Positions 40,850-50,874 of a stretch of 64,000 nt of DNA are shown here, in pieces. The DNA is taken from positions 248,001 through 312,000 of the forward strand of contig CAVRSD010000002.1 of NCBI GenBank assembly GCA_963723765.1. Direction: 5' to 3'. How positions within the stretch are numbered: position 1 is the stretch's first letter; each line of letters begins with the position of its first letter. Made by a program: the position numbers and the translations under genes. The notes beneath the pieces were generated by a model, which was not told where the DNA came from, did no database searches, and saw only the letters and a program-made list of their open reading frames with translations. The stretch comes from DATBAX01 sp963723765 (GTDB lineage: Bacteria; Acidobacteriota; Terriglobia; Terriglobales; Acidobacteriaceae).

Positions 40850-42382
40850 ATGAGCCGATCGGGTTGTTGGCTGTTTTTTGGCGTAATCGTCCTAAGTGCT
40901 TCCATCGCAGCGCCGCAAGCTCGGCCCAGCGCCGAACAGCGCGCCGGCCACTATCTCGAATCCGTGCGGAGCGAGCCTTCGCTCCTGCTTGCCTTCCTGC
41001 GCGAAATGCCCAAGGGCGGCGATTTGCACAATCATCTAGCCGGAGCCCTTTATGCTGAAAATCTGATCGATTATGCCGTGGACGACGGCCTTTGCGTGGA
41101 CCGGACGACATCCGTGCTGATTGCTCCTCCCTGCGATGCATCCTGCGAAAAGTACACCAGCAAGCCCGCTGTCCGGTGCGCCTACCATGACCATGTGCTC
41201 TACAATTCCATGATCGATGCGTGGTCTATGCGTAATTGGAGGGTTGGCGATGAATCCGGCCATGACCACTTTTTCGCCACCTTTGATAAGTTCTTGCTGG
41301 CGACCCAGACGCACACCGCGGAAGCAGTAGCTGAAGCCACTTCGCGAGCTGCCGCCGACCATCTTCAATATCTGGAACTTATGAACACTGCAGACGGCAC
41401 ACAATCTGCCCAATTGGGCCTAAAGACCGGTTGGGACGATGATTTCGCGAAAATGAGGGAGCATCTGCTGGCCGATGGGCTTGGCGATATCGTCGCAGCC
41501 ACCAGCAAGCAACTTGATGGGGACGAAGCAAAAGTCCGTTCGATACTGAAATGCGGTACACCCGAAGCGGAGGCTGGCTGCCAGGTCACCGTCCGTTACC
41601 TCTATCAAGTATTGCGAGGGCTGCCGCGACAGGCTGTGTTCGCGCAAATTTTGCTTGGGTTTGAACTGATGAAAGCCGACTCGCGCTTCGTGGGTCTGAA
41701 TCTGGTTATGGCGGAAGACTGGTACGTCCCCATGCATGATTTTGATCTGCATATGAAGATGCTCGACTACCTGCACGGCCTCTATCCCAAAGAACACATC
41801 AGTCTGCATGCCGGCGAGCTGGCCATGGGCCTCGTACCTCCTGAAGGATTAAGCTTTCATATCCGTGAGTCAGTTGAGCTTGGCCACGCCGAACGTATTG
41901 GACACGGCGTGGATGTGATGAACGAAAACGACGCTATTGGTCTTCTGCGCGAAATGGCCAAGCGCAATGTACTGGTGGAAATCTGTCTGACATCCAATGA
42001 CGTAATTCTCGGGGTTAGCGGCAACGACCATCCCTTACCGGCGTATCTGCGATATGGCGTGCCGGTAGCACTCGCAACTGATGACGAGGGGGTTTCGCGG
42101 TCCGATATGACCCACGAATATTTGCGCGCAGCGGAAACCTATCGTCTTTCTTATCCCGACCTCAAGCGCATGGCACGTCAAAGTTTGGAACACAGTTTCT
42201 TGCCCGGAGCCAGTCTTTGGACAGACCCCAAATCGTTTCTTCCTGTAGCGGTCTGCGCATCCGATTCTCGCGCTGAAGGCAAGGTATCGGATGTTTGTCA
42301 GAAGTTTCTCGACAATAGCGAACGGGCACGCGTGCAATGGAGTTTAGAGAAAGAATTCACTGGATTCGAAAAGAAGTTCTAG
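40850..42382 (+). CDS. Exported adenosine deaminase (ADGF/CECR1-like)
   Basis: 510 aa, Sec signal (about 1-23, FFGVIVLSASIAAPQA). Zinc-amidohydrolase motifs of adenosine deaminases: DLHNHLAG (H60, H62), ISLHAGEL (His and catalytic Glu), RIGHGVDV (His) and ATDDEGVSRSD (zinc Asp). The cysteine-bearing insert PPCDASCEKYTSKPAVRCAYH (about 94-115) fits an extracytoplasmic protein. Most bacterial Add enzymes are shorter and cytosolic. It would turn adenosine into inosine outside the cytoplasm. A PNP gene follows by 60 bases, completing inosine to hypoxanthine. GAGGAG lies before the ATG. Confidence 0.88.
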   Translation: MSRSGCWLFFGVIVLSASIAAPQARPSAEQRAGHYLESVRSEPSLLLAFLREMPKGGDLHNHLAGALYAENLIDYAVDDGLCVDRTTSVLIAPPCDASCEKYTSKPAVRCAYHDHVLYNSMIDAWSMRNWRVGDESGHDHFFATFDKFLLATQTHTAEAVAEATSRAAADHLQYLELMNTADGTQSAQLGLKTGWDDDFAKMREHLLADGLGDIVAATSKQLDGDEAKVRSILKCGTPEAEAGCQVTVRYLYQVLRGLPRQAVFAQILLGFELMKADSRFVGLNLVMAEDWYVPMHDFDLHMKMLDYLHGLYPKEHISLHAGELAMGLVPPEGLSFHIRESVELGHAERIGHGVDVMNENDAIGLLREMAKRNVLVEICLTSNDVILGVSGNDHPLPAYLRYGVPVALATDDEGVSRSDMTHEYLRAAETYRLSYPDLKRMARQSLEHSFLPGASLWTDPKSFLPVAVCASDSRAEGKVSDVCQKFLDNSERARVQWSLEKEFTGFEKKF

Positions 42383-42442
42383 CCTCCAAATGCTAGAATT
42401 TGCTTTCTTACTTCGCTGGATTTCCGGCAGCCCTAGGTTCCC

Positions 42443-43291
42443 ATGAAAGACGACTTTACTCGCGCCGAATCCGCCGCCCAGTTTCTGGCCTCGCAGACCC
42501 ACCTCTTCCCCAAGATCGGGATCGTACTCGGCTCCGGCCTGGGAGCATTTGCCGATGAACTTTCCGAAGCTACCAAAATTCCTTACGAGAACATTCCATT
42601 CTTCCCGCGCTCGACCGCCATTGGCCATGCCGGACAGATGGTGATTGGGAAATCCGTAGACATTCCTGTCGCTGTTATGCAGGGACGCGTGCATCTCTAC
42701 GAGGGTTATTCGCCACAGGAAGCAGCATTTCCCATACGCGTATTCGGACAGATGGGAGTCCACGCTCTAGTCCTTACCAATGCGGCGGGCGGAATCAATC
42801 TGGAATATAAGGAAGGCGCGCTCGTCGTGATTACCGACCACTTGAACTTGCAGGGTCAGAACCCTCTGGTCGGGGCCAACGATGACCGCTTCGGTCCGCG
42901 ATTCCCCGATATGACGCAAGCTTATTGCAAGGCTTATCGGGAAATGGCGCTATCGGCCACGCACAAAGTGGGAAAACTTATTTATCAGGGGGTTTATGCC
43001 GGGCTGCTGGGGCCAAGCTACGAAACTCCGGCTGAAATTCGCTACCTGCGAACCATTGGCGCGGATTTGGTCGGGATGTCCACCATTCCAGAAGTAATTG
43101 CCGCCCGCCATCTGGGATTGAAAGTCTTAGCGATCTCCTGCGTCACCAACATGGCCGCCGGAATTCTCGACCAACCCATCAGTCACGAAGAAGTATTCAA
43201 AACCGCCGATCGGGTTAAAGAAGATTTTGTGGCATTGCTCCGGGCGGTGATCCCACAAATCGCGGCAGATATTGAAAGCTCCACCGAATGA
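42443..43291 (+). CDS. punA: Purine nucleoside phosphorylase (trimeric, PNP-I)
   Basis: 282 aa, cytosolic. Converts inosine or guanosine plus phosphate to hypoxanthine or guanine and ribose-1-phosphate. Motifs of the low-molecular-mass trimeric class: GIVLGSGLGAFADEL (phosphate loop), MQGRVHLYEGYSPQEAAFPIRV, NAAGGINLEYKEGALVVITDHLNL, GPSYETPAEIRYLRTIGADLVGMSTIPEV and the base-specificity CVTNMAAGI. The catalytic Asn and Glu positions of the class appear present. It is downstream of the exported adenosine deaminase, so the pair makes a purine scavenging route. Ends at the shared terminator. Confidence 0.94.
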   Translation: MKDDFTRAESAAQFLASQTHLFPKIGIVLGSGLGAFADELSEATKIPYENIPFFPRSTAIGHAGQMVIGKSVDIPVAVMQGRVHLYEGYSPQEAAFPIRVFGQMGVHALVLTNAAGGINLEYKEGALVVITDHLNLQGQNPLVGANDDRFGPRFPDMTQAYCKAYREMALSATHKVGKLIYQGVYAGLLGPSYETPAEIRYLRTIGADLVGMSTIPEVIAARHLGLKVLAISCVTNMAAGILDQPISHEEVFKTADRVKEDFVALLRAVIPQIAADIESSTE

Positions 43292-43295
43292 AAAA

Positions 43296-43318
43296 GGGCC
43301 GTCCTTTTGGGCGGCCCC
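43296..43318. terminator. Bidirectional terminator between punA and the S53 peptidase
   Basis: GGGCCGTCC-TTTT-GGGCGGCCC hairpin (one G-U pair). The minus strand ends in five T, a good terminator for the S53 gene; the plus strand is followed by CTTTCC. Confidence 0.8.
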
Positions 43319-43345
43319 TTTCCGGTTAGAGAATACAACCTTCGG

Positions 43346-45424
43346 CTAGCGAGCAGTGGCTGCTGCGACCACACCCTGGACGAAAGCCAACCCGTTCGGT
43401 GTGCCCAGGCCAGTTACGTTATCCCATCCCCAACCGGTCGTCAGGGACGAATCGGTACCAAACGAAAGAACATACCAGCGAGTTGACGTGCCATTATAGA
43501 AAGCGCTGACAAAATCAGTCGTATTCTCCAAGGGCTGCGCCAAATCACTGGCAGATTCGGTGATAATCGGGCTTCCCGGAGTGTCGATTGTTCCCGACAC
43601 ATTGTTCCGAGAAATAGGACTGCCATCGGTAACGTCAGTGATCGCGCCAGCCGGCAAACCGTAGAGCAACGGCGCGGCCTGACCCAGTGGCACTCCTGCA
43701 GCCTGGTTTGCGATCGCCCACATGGCTGAGAACATGGGGCAAGCCAGGCTCGTACCACCGATCACCCCGACGTCTTGTGGGTCTCCTGACACACCGTCAG
43801 GTGTAATGATGATCTCAACACCGGTATAGGGATCGGCGACATAAGAGATGTCCGGAGCCATACGCCAGCTACTGCCCAGGCTGCTTTGGTACGCAGGGGC
43901 GGCCCAGACTCCACTCGTTCCTCCACCCGCTCCATAAATGAAGCCTAGCTGCAGCGGGGGAACAATTGGCGGGTTCGGAGTAGCGTTGGCAATGCGGGTC
44001 TCGTTATTGCCCCAACCGGTTTGGAAGAACATCTTATGGCCAGCTGTCAAGAACAAGCTGGTACCACCCACTCCAGTGGAATAAGGAGAGCTGGCAGGCA
44101 TACTGACCGTGGTGAAACCATCGGCGGCAAAGAAATCCCCGTGGTCCCCCGTGGAGAAGTTTACCGACATGCCCAGCGCCGCTCCCAACTCACTTAAGTT
44201 GTTTTCGACCACGAGCTCCGAGGGCAGGAATTCGGAGAGCAGCTCCTCTTCGATTCCCCAACTGTTGGAGATTGAATTGCCCAGGCCAGTTTGAATCGCG
44301 TACAGGATGGCAGTGTCAAGATTGGTGAAAGAGTTGTCCGCTGCCAGGACGAGCGCGATGTTCGCACCTGGAGCGACTGTGTGCGACCATTGCACATCCA
44401 GCGTGGTTTCGTCATTCCAGCCGCAAGTGGAGCCGCACGAAGTGGGCCCGCTGGGGTAGAAAACCTGGAAATTCGACGAGGTTAGGGGAGGAAGACCGTT
44501 CAGAGAGGAGAATTCGTTTGAATCCCCGAGAATGGTGTCGGAACCGAACGCATCGATAATCGCGATAGTCTGACCGCTGCCGTTCCAGCCTTTTTTGTAA
44601 AGTGCGCTGAGGCTGTACGCTTTTTGTATTTCAGCGGAATCATAGCCGCAGGGCGGGAGATGCGGGGGGCCGGATGCGATATTCGAGCCATAACGGGTGC
44701 CATAGTAGAGGCCTACTGGGCCGGCGTGTCCAGTCCTGAATTTCCGCGTAATCGCCTCGGTGAGGCAGTGTCCATTAAAGAAAAGTCCATCCGGTCCCAC
44801 GGCAGAGGCAAGAGGAACGGATGCAAAAGCTTTGCCGGTATCAGGATTAATGGGCCGCATCGAGTAGGGCTGGTATTTAAGATCGGACAACCCCTGCACG
44901 GCCGCCACCAATTTACCAGCAGCGCCTTCGACCACAGGCTCGGCAGTGTTTGCCCGGAAGGTCTGCCCGTTCATCTGGAAGCGGTTGATCTGAACATGGA
45001 AGGCGCTCTGGGTGTCGCTGATGCGGCCTTGCGCCGAGATAAAGTGATTATTCTTATCCACGGACGAGACCCGCAAATTGTGCGAAGTGAGAAAGTCACG
45101 CATCGTGGCCACATCTTCAGCGGTGGGCGCGAAGCTAGCCTTGTACTGTTCCAGGGTGAGCCAGTGATGATAATTCGGAGATCCTTTTTGATACATCTGC
45201 TTTACTAATTCATCGAGCCCTGCTTTATTGTGCTGGTTTAACCAGACAGTTACCGTAATCGGCTTGGATAGATCTTCCGGGCCGAGATTTTTCGCGTTAG
45301 ATAGCAACCGGGGTTTGCTGCTGCTCGCTGATTGCGAAAACGCTGCCCCTGCCAACAGCGTAACCACAGCCAGCAAAGTGGCAATTCCGGCACGAATTTG
45401 CGACTGACCACTGCGAATCAACAT
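43346..45424 (-). CDS. Secreted S53 family peptidase (sedolisin/kumamolisin type) with pro-domain
   Basis: 692 aa: Sec signal (about 1-33), inhibitory pro-domain (about 35-215; ITVTVWLNQHNKAGLDELV, TMRDFLTSHNLRV), then the catalytic domain. The sedolisin triad is visible as E339 and D343 (ETTLDVQW) and S559 (GGTSLACP), with the oxyanion Asp427 in STGDHGD. The calcium site DNVTGLGTPNG closes the domain. These acid-active endopeptidases self-process and are abundant in acid-soil bacteria. The gene stands alone and ends at its own terminator. The 342-base region before it (45425-45766) shows no convincing gene; the short ORF there is compositionally unlike protein. Confidence 0.93.
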   Translation of the reverse strand: MLIRSGQSQIRAGIATLLAVVTLLAGAAFSQSASSSKPRLLSNAKNLGPEDLSKPITVTVWLNQHNKAGLDELVKQMYQKGSPNYHHWLTLEQYKASFAPTAEDVATMRDFLTSHNLRVSSVDKNNHFISAQGRISDTQSAFHVQINRFQMNGQTFRANTAEPVVEGAAGKLVAAVQGLSDLKYQPYSMRPINPDTGKAFASVPLASAVGPDGLFFNGHCLTEAITRKFRTGHAGPVGLYYGTRYGSNIASGPPHLPPCGYDSAEIQKAYSLSALYKKGWNGSGQTIAIIDAFGSDTILGDSNEFSSLNGLPPLTSSNFQVFYPSGPTSCGSTCGWNDETTLDVQWSHTVAPGANIALVLAADNSFTNLDTAILYAIQTGLGNSISNSWGIEEELLSEFLPSELVVENNLSELGAALGMSVNFSTGDHGDFFAADGFTTVSMPASSPYSTGVGGTSLFLTAGHKMFFQTGWGNNETRIANATPNPPIVPPLQLGFIYGAGGGTSGVWAAPAYQSSLGSSWRMAPDISYVADPYTGVEIIITPDGVSGDPQDVGVIGGTSLACPMFSAMWAIANQAAGVPLGQAAPLLYGLPAGAITDVTDGSPISRNNVSGTIDTPGSPIITESASDLAQPLENTTDFVSAFYNGTSTRWYVLSFGTDSSLTTGWGWDNVTGLGTPNGLAFVQGVVAAATAR

Positions 45425-45766
45425 GCGTATTTCTCCTGGGAGAGTGAGATGGGTTCTGCTTCGCCGTTAGCGCGGACTTCAAGAGCGGTCTTGGAAGCTG
45501 GAAAGGAACGCCTGAACCCTGCGACCATCGGCACCGACATGGGTGGGGACATCCGTGACGCGCTTCAATTTTCTGCTTTTCTTCTGGGGCCCGACTACTG
45601 TTGCCCGAAACTCCATTGCCAATGATGGCGTTCCGGCAGCGAGGGTGTGAAGTTTGTCACTACCGATAGCAAGAGTCAAGCAGGAAACACCCAACATCCG
45701 TTGAGTGAAATACTTTGCACATACTGCAGGATTTTGACTATAGGCGCGGCATTTGGAGGACACAAC
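45425..45766. other. Intergenic region upstream of the S53 gene
   Basis: 342 bases separating the S53 start from the kinase stop. A minus-strand ORF of 94 codons (45479-45763) has no ribosome site, family motifs or signal. The region therefore probably holds the S53 promoter and the end of the kinase transcript; no clear hairpin or promoter pair could be picked. Confidence 0.5.
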
Positions 45767-48700
45767 CTAGTGCTGTAGGCTTAAATCTGCATAATAACTG
45801 AAGCTCGAAAGCGCCACCTGGTCGCTGCCAGGAATGTAAAACCCAAACTTGCCCTGGGTTAGGTTCGCGCCAGACACGCTCCACTTATCCAGGACCATCC
45901 ACGCATCGCCGTTCCGGGTTTGATGAACCACCTCCGTCGGCGTCACGCGGATCTGGATAGTGCGAAAACTTTTCTTGTCAGCTTTCAGCGGGAACCTCAA
46001 TTCGTCGGTCTTTACGCCATTCCGGAAAATACTGCGATAGAAGTAATTCTCATCCATTTGAAACAGGCCGTAGTTATTGGGGTCGGTATAATTCACCACC
46101 CATTGCAGCCGGTGGCCCTTGAGCAGCATGGCCGAAAATACAAACGTTCCGGATGCAGGCGAACTGTTGTACAAAACGTAGTCGCCGCCATGGTGAACAT
46201 AGCTGCCCTTTTCCGATTTCCAACCCTGGGGATCATCCCACTTGGACATTCCACCTGGAGCCAGCGGTAGTTCAATGCTCCTGGACTGCCCTGCGATGAC
46301 TTCCACGGTCGTCGAGCGAGTGATGCCGTCCGCAGTTCGTGCCGTAAGAGTGTAGGACCCTGGCGCCAGATTGAGCACACTACCGCTATTCACCTTGAGC
46401 GAAGACTCGCTTCCCTTGGCGAGTGTCACGGTCGCATCTGATGCAGGGAAAGTAATCTTCAGTTCGCCCGATGCTGCATCCAGGGTGACCTCAGGGCCAG
46501 TCAACAAGACAACCGCGCCAGCCACAAAGTGCTTCTTGATCTGTGCTGGCCGGAACCGATCTTTACGCAAGTCGATGACATGGTCGCCAGGATTTATGGT
46601 CGAAACACTCAGAGTTCCGTCGGACTGGACGGTGCCTACCTGCACCTGATCAATGGCAACCACTGTGCCTGGAGTCCCCCCCTGGATGGAGAGCGCCGAA
46701 AAATGAGGAACCGGTTGCAAAGTAAAGTTCAGCTTGCTTTGCTCGCCCTTGCGAATGCGGACCTTTTGTTCCGGGACTTCCTGAAATCCATTCTTGGAAA
46801 CTCGGACGGTGTAGTCCCTGGGCTCGAGATTCGGAATTCTCAATTGGCCATTCTGACTTGTATTTGCCTGCAGTTTGTCATCCAAAAAGACCTTCACCTT
46901 GTCCTGCCCGGTCACGATCAGAACCGTGCCGATATTCTCTCCGGATTGCAGGAAAGTGGTAAGAGTTGGCATTGGGCCGGCGTCTATATCCAGCTTGTAT
47001 TCGTCATTGCCCCGGCCCACCGTCAACTGATGTGTACCGGGCGCGACCTGGGCAAAATCCGCTCCGTTCCCGGTTGCATCGACGGCAGGCTGGCCGTCCA
47101 GGCTCAGCTTCGTCGCGGCATCACTGGAATAGACGTGGAATTGGCCTCCCCGGTTGGCGACAATCACGGCCAGCACGCCACGAGCCGCAATCGGCCCCTT
47201 GAGTACCGGTAAAGCATTCGGGTCCGTCGAAAAGGAAAAGGCGGCATCTCCCTGCGCTCCAGCAAATTTTATGGTGTGGTCACCGGACGTCAGTGTATCG
47301 AGCGTCCACTGCGCTCCCTGGAGGTCAACCGCGGGCTGGGTGTCGAGGGAGACTTTCCCGATACCAGTGTCAGAAGAAACTCGCAGCACTGGAAGCACCG
47401 GTTCCAAAGTTAGATCGAGTGAATTCGCAGCTCCGGCTTTGACTTCGAGCGAACTGCTTTTGGATTGATAACCATCCAGCTGAGCCTCGACTTGATAGAC
47501 GCCTTCGGGAAATTCAGCTTGAAGATCGGAAATGCCACGGACCTGGTTATTGATCCGAATGGTGGCTCCCGGCGATGTGTGGATGGTCACAGCAAATTGC
47601 GTTACGGCGACCGGCGTGTTTAGCCTATGCGGACGATGCGCAATAAACACAAGCAAAACTACCAACAACGCCGCGCCTGCAATTGCTGCCCCAACCCATT
47701 TGGCGATTGGACTTCGTATGAATCCAGCAAGATTCAGCGATGCGAATTTTTCGTTTACAACACGAAACATTACTTTGAGGTCGTCAGACAATGATCCGTG
47801 CTTCAAAGGAGCCTGCGGCGAAACCGGAGATGGTGCAGTGGCAGCAGACGTGGAGGAACTCGCAGCAACGGCGGAAAGCTTCGCGGCGGCAGGAACGTAG
47901 GTTGCCGTATTTTCTGCGCCTATGAGCGTTTGGGTTGCCGTGGGTTCTGGTTTCGTTCCCGATGAACTGGGCATTGGGACTGGTGAAAGCTTCAGTCTCG
48001 TCAGAAAGGCGTTGGCAGCTGCCAGAAACTCCTCGTCGTCAGCATGCTTACTCGCCAGAACGCGGGCACGTTCTCCGACGGCCTGTTTCGCGTTGTCATC
48101 CGTGATGGTCTCGGCTTCCCGCTCCACTTTTCGCAACTCATCCAGGTCGCGACGGCGCACTTGCCGCCTCTGCGATTGCAATTCTCTTTGCAGCGTTTCG
48201 TGAATTTGAATGAGCCGAGGCTCGCGCGAATAGCTCGCTAATCCTTCCTCAATGCGGGCAAGAGCACCTGGCAAATCTCCAGCCGCCTGCAATTTGCGCG
48301 CATGAGAAAGGCCATCGTTGACGTACTGCTCACGCTTTTGATCAAGAATCTGCGTTCGCACGGTTTTGGCCAGGGGATGGCCGGGATTCAATTCGAGAGC
48401 CTGTTGCGTCAACTGCTCGGCTTCCTGCCAATTGCTATCGACAGTAAGACGCGCTTGCTCGATCAAAGCATTGGACAATACTGCCCGCGTCAGAGAATTA
48501 TGCTCATCCAGTTCGTAAGCTTCTCGCAGCAGTTTGAGCCCATCGGCGAATTGCCGCTGCGCGCACAAATCCTGGCCTTCCGCCATCAAGCGGTTTGCCT
48601 CTGTCGCTCGTTCCACCCCCTCTCGGGCGAGCTTTGCGAGTTCCCCAAGCTCCGCGTCGTTGGGAAATTCCACAGTGGCTCGCTCCACTAAATCGAGCGC

Positions 48701-50749
48701 GCGGGAATAATCGCTGGAATGAAGACAAGTATCGATCTGCTCGATGAGACTGGTCTTGGCTTCGATACGAGACTGCTGTTCCCGCCGTTTCTGCAGTCGT
48801 TCGATCTCGAATTTCAGTCCCGGATACGGACTGTAAATCGTGCGCAGAATTTCCCAGTCATTGACGGCATCGTTAAATGCGCCCTGCTCCTCATGCTGGT
48901 GGGCCCGGGTGACGATCGAATCGACCAGATCACGCTTGTCCCGTACCAGCCGCATGGTGCGTTCGAAATGCGATTCGCCGGGATGCAGTTCGAGCGCTTC
49001 CTTCAGAATATTCAGGCGTTTATCGAGATCCGGCTCCGCCTCCACTTGCCGGTCCACCGAGGCAATGAACGCGGAGAGTTCCAGGCGCTGCTGTTCTTCC
49101 ACGTCATACTTAAGCGCCTGGAAAATCGCGTTTCCGGGATACTTAATCAGATAGGTTTCGCACGCAGCCAGAGCCTTATTGAAGTTGCGCTCCGCAAGAT
49201 ATTTCCGCGCTTCCGCATAAGCGGTGTTCATTGCGTCGTGTTCAGACCGGACTTCATTGTAGAAACTCTGGTAAGAGCCGCCGCGTTCAGGATTCGAGGA
49301 ATCCGGCGCGCGACGATCCAACTCCAGCACAACCGCCAGCTTGGTCAAGGCGCTGCTCACATCGCCTTTTTTCCAGGCATCCATGGCGGCCCGATGGATC
49401 TGAGCTTTCTCCTGGCGCAGCTTGTTATATTCCTGCTCCTGGCGATCGACCTCCGCAATCAGTTGTAGAGCGCGGGTTTCGCTGGGTTTGAGTTGCAGAA
49501 CATTTTCTAAAGCTTCGCGGGCGTGGGGATAGGCATGATTGTCGATGTGCTGGCGCGCGAGCTTGTACCAGTTTTCTATCTGCCGCTCGCTGCGCCGGCT
49601 TTCGATCCTGCTTTTCAGTGTGAGAGCCGCCGCATGATCGGGCTCAATCTGCAGGATTTCCTGCAGCTTCTGCAGTGCCATGGGATCTTCTTCTTCTTCG
49701 AAACGCGCCTTCGCGGCATCCATCAATTGCGCGACGGTCTTCCGTCGCACTGCGGTAGATAGTTGGTCTCGCAGCGCTACCAATGAGGCGTCGATATGGC
49801 CTTCTGCTTCCAGCTCTCCTAAAATTTCCCCGGCAAACTGATAGTCTCCCTCTTCCAGTGCTTTGGTGGCACGTTCGAGCCGCGGCCGGGTACGCGCCGG
49901 GTCGAAGAATTCAATGGTCTCGTTGCGGAGAGCTTTGTTCAGAGTGTCGGCAAAATCTCGCGCACTGGCAAACCTGTGCCACGGCTGCTTCGCCATTCCT
50001 TTATGCACTACACGGCTGATGGATTGGCTCACCGCCGGATTCAGTTCCGAGGCTGAAGGTGGAACCTGACGCAAAATTGCATCAACAATTTCATCTCCCC
50101 GCGCCCGCTGGAACGGTTGTCTTCCCGTGAGAGCCTCGTAGCAGACCACACTCAGCGAAAACATGTCTGAGAGGGCAGAGAGTGGCTTCATCTCGATCTG
50201 CTCCGGAGACATGTAGAGCAAGGTCCCCTTCTGGCCCCTGGTCGTGTGGTTGTCGGTCATGTGGGCGACGCCGAAATCGATGATCTTGACCGAGTCGTCT
50301 TCCATCACAAAAATGTTGCTGGGTTTCAGGTCACGATGCACCAGGCCCCGTTCATGCGCAGCCTGCAGTCCCCGGCAGGTTTGCGAAATGATTTCGACAG
50401 TGCGCTCGACGGTTAAGCGATGGCTGGCGTTCTTGATGAAATTTTCCAGGGTCGTGCCCGGCAGCAGCGGCATGACGAAGTAGGGCTTCGCTTTGCCGTC
50501 TTCTTCAAACTCTCCAATATCAAAAATCTCGACGATGTTGGGATGGCTCATCGAAGCGAGCACATCGCATTCTTTGTAGAACAATTGGAGAGACGCAGGA
50601 TCGGGGAGATCGAGAATGGTTTTTAACGCGACTTCGCGGCGAATGACAGTGTCATACGCCCGATAGACCAGGCCCATGCCACCCTGACCGAGAACCTGCC
50701 TGACCTCGTAACGGCCAGCCAGCTTTCGGGGTGTGGCGGGAACCTCCAT
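45767..50749 (-). CDS. Giant membrane serine/threonine protein kinase with TPR array, PEGA domains and LamG-like C-terminus
   Basis: 1660 aa. Cytosolic N-terminal Hanks kinase (14-275): glycine loop GQGGMG, K43, H138-R-D140 (HRDLKPSN), D158-F-G and SPEQ. About 285-915 is a long helical stretch of TPR-like repeats rich in EALELxPG units. One transmembrane helix is at about 1018-1037. Outside it lie PEGA-like beta domains (GATIRINNQVRG, DYTVRVSKNGFQ and others, about 1050-1480). The last 170 residues resemble a concanavalin/LamG-type fold (WVVNYTDPNNYGLFQMDENYF). Such kinases sense extracytoplasmic signals, and catalytic residues are intact. No phosphatase is nearby. Confidence 0.9.
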   Translation of the reverse strand: MEVPATPRKLAGRYEVRQVLGQGGMGLVYRAYDTVIRREVALKTILDLPDPASLQLFYKECDVLASMSHPNIVEIFDIGEFEEDGKAKPYFVMPLLPGTTLENFIKNASHRLTVERTVEIISQTCRGLQAAHERGLVHRDLKPSNIFVMEDDSVKIIDFGVAHMTDNHTTRGQKGTLLYMSPEQIEMKPLSALSDMFSLSVVCYEALTGRQPFQRARGDEIVDAILRQVPPSASELNPAVSQSISRVVHKGMAKQPWHRFASARDFADTLNKALRNETIEFFDPARTRPRLERATKALEEGDYQFAGEILGELEAEGHIDASLVALRDQLSTAVRRKTVAQLMDAAKARFEEEEDPMALQKLQEILQIEPDHAAALTLKSRIESRRSERQIENWYKLARQHIDNHAYPHAREALENVLQLKPSETRALQLIAEVDRQEQEYNKLRQEKAQIHRAAMDAWKKGDVSSALTKLAVVLELDRRAPDSSNPERGGSYQSFYNEVRSEHDAMNTAYAEARKYLAERNFNKALAACETYLIKYPGNAIFQALKYDVEEQQRLELSAFIASVDRQVEAEPDLDKRLNILKEALELHPGESHFERTMRLVRDKRDLVDSIVTRAHQHEEQGAFNDAVNDWEILRTIYSPYPGLKFEIERLQKRREQQSRIEAKTSLIEQIDTCLHSSDYSRALDLVERATVEFPNDAELGELAKLAREGVERATEANRLMAEGQDLCAQRQFADGLKLLREAYELDEHNSLTRAVLSNALIEQARLTVDSNWQEAEQLTQQALELNPGHPLAKTVRTQILDQKREQYVNDGLSHARKLQAAGDLPGALARIEEGLASYSREPRLIQIHETLQRELQSQRRQVRRRDLDELRKVEREAETITDDNAKQAVGERARVLASKHADDEEFLAAANAFLTRLKLSPVPMPSSSGTKPEPTATQTLIGAENTATYVPAAAKLSAVAASSSTSAATAPSPVSPQAPLKHGSLSDDLKVMFRVVNEKFASLNLAGFIRSPIAKWVGAAIAGAALLVVLLVFIAHRPHRLNTPVAVTQFAVTIHTSPGATIRINNQVRGISDLQAEFPEGVYQVEAQLDGYQSKSSSLEVKAGAANSLDLTLEPVLPVLRVSSDTGIGKVSLDTQPAVDLQGAQWTLDTLTSGDHTIKFAGAQGDAAFSFSTDPNALPVLKGPIAARGVLAVIVANRGGQFHVYSSDAATKLSLDGQPAVDATGNGADFAQVAPGTHQLTVGRGNDEYKLDIDAGPMPTLTTFLQSGENIGTVLIVTGQDKVKVFLDDKLQANTSQNGQLRIPNLEPRDYTVRVSKNGFQEVPEQKVRIRKGEQSKLNFTLQPVPHFSALSIQGGTPGTVVAIDQVQVGTVQSDGTLSVSTINPGDHVIDLRKDRFRPAQIKKHFVAGAVVLLTGPEVTLDAASGELKITFPASDATVTLAKGSESSLKVNSGSVLNLAPGSYTLTARTADGITRSTTVEVIAGQSRSIELPLAPGGMSKWDDPQGWKSEKGSYVHHGGDYVLYNSSPASGTFVFSAMLLKGHRLQWVVNYTDPNNYGLFQMDENYFYRSIFRNGVKTDELRFPLKADKKSFRTIQIRVTPTEVVHQTRNGDAWMVLDKWSVSGANLTQGKFGFYIPGSDQVALSSFSYYADLSLQH

Positions 50750-50874
50750 GGCGTAGTCCTCCCAACTCGGGGAGGCCTTAGAATATTAAAGGTTTTCCGG
50801 AAAAAGTGAAGCCCCTAAGCCATCTTTATTCCTTTTATCCTTGGCCCATGCGTATTCCCTAATTATCAGCATTT

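Noticed and set aside
45479..45763. 94-codon minus-strand ORF
   Set aside because: No ribosome site, no family, mixed composition; more likely noncoding spacer.
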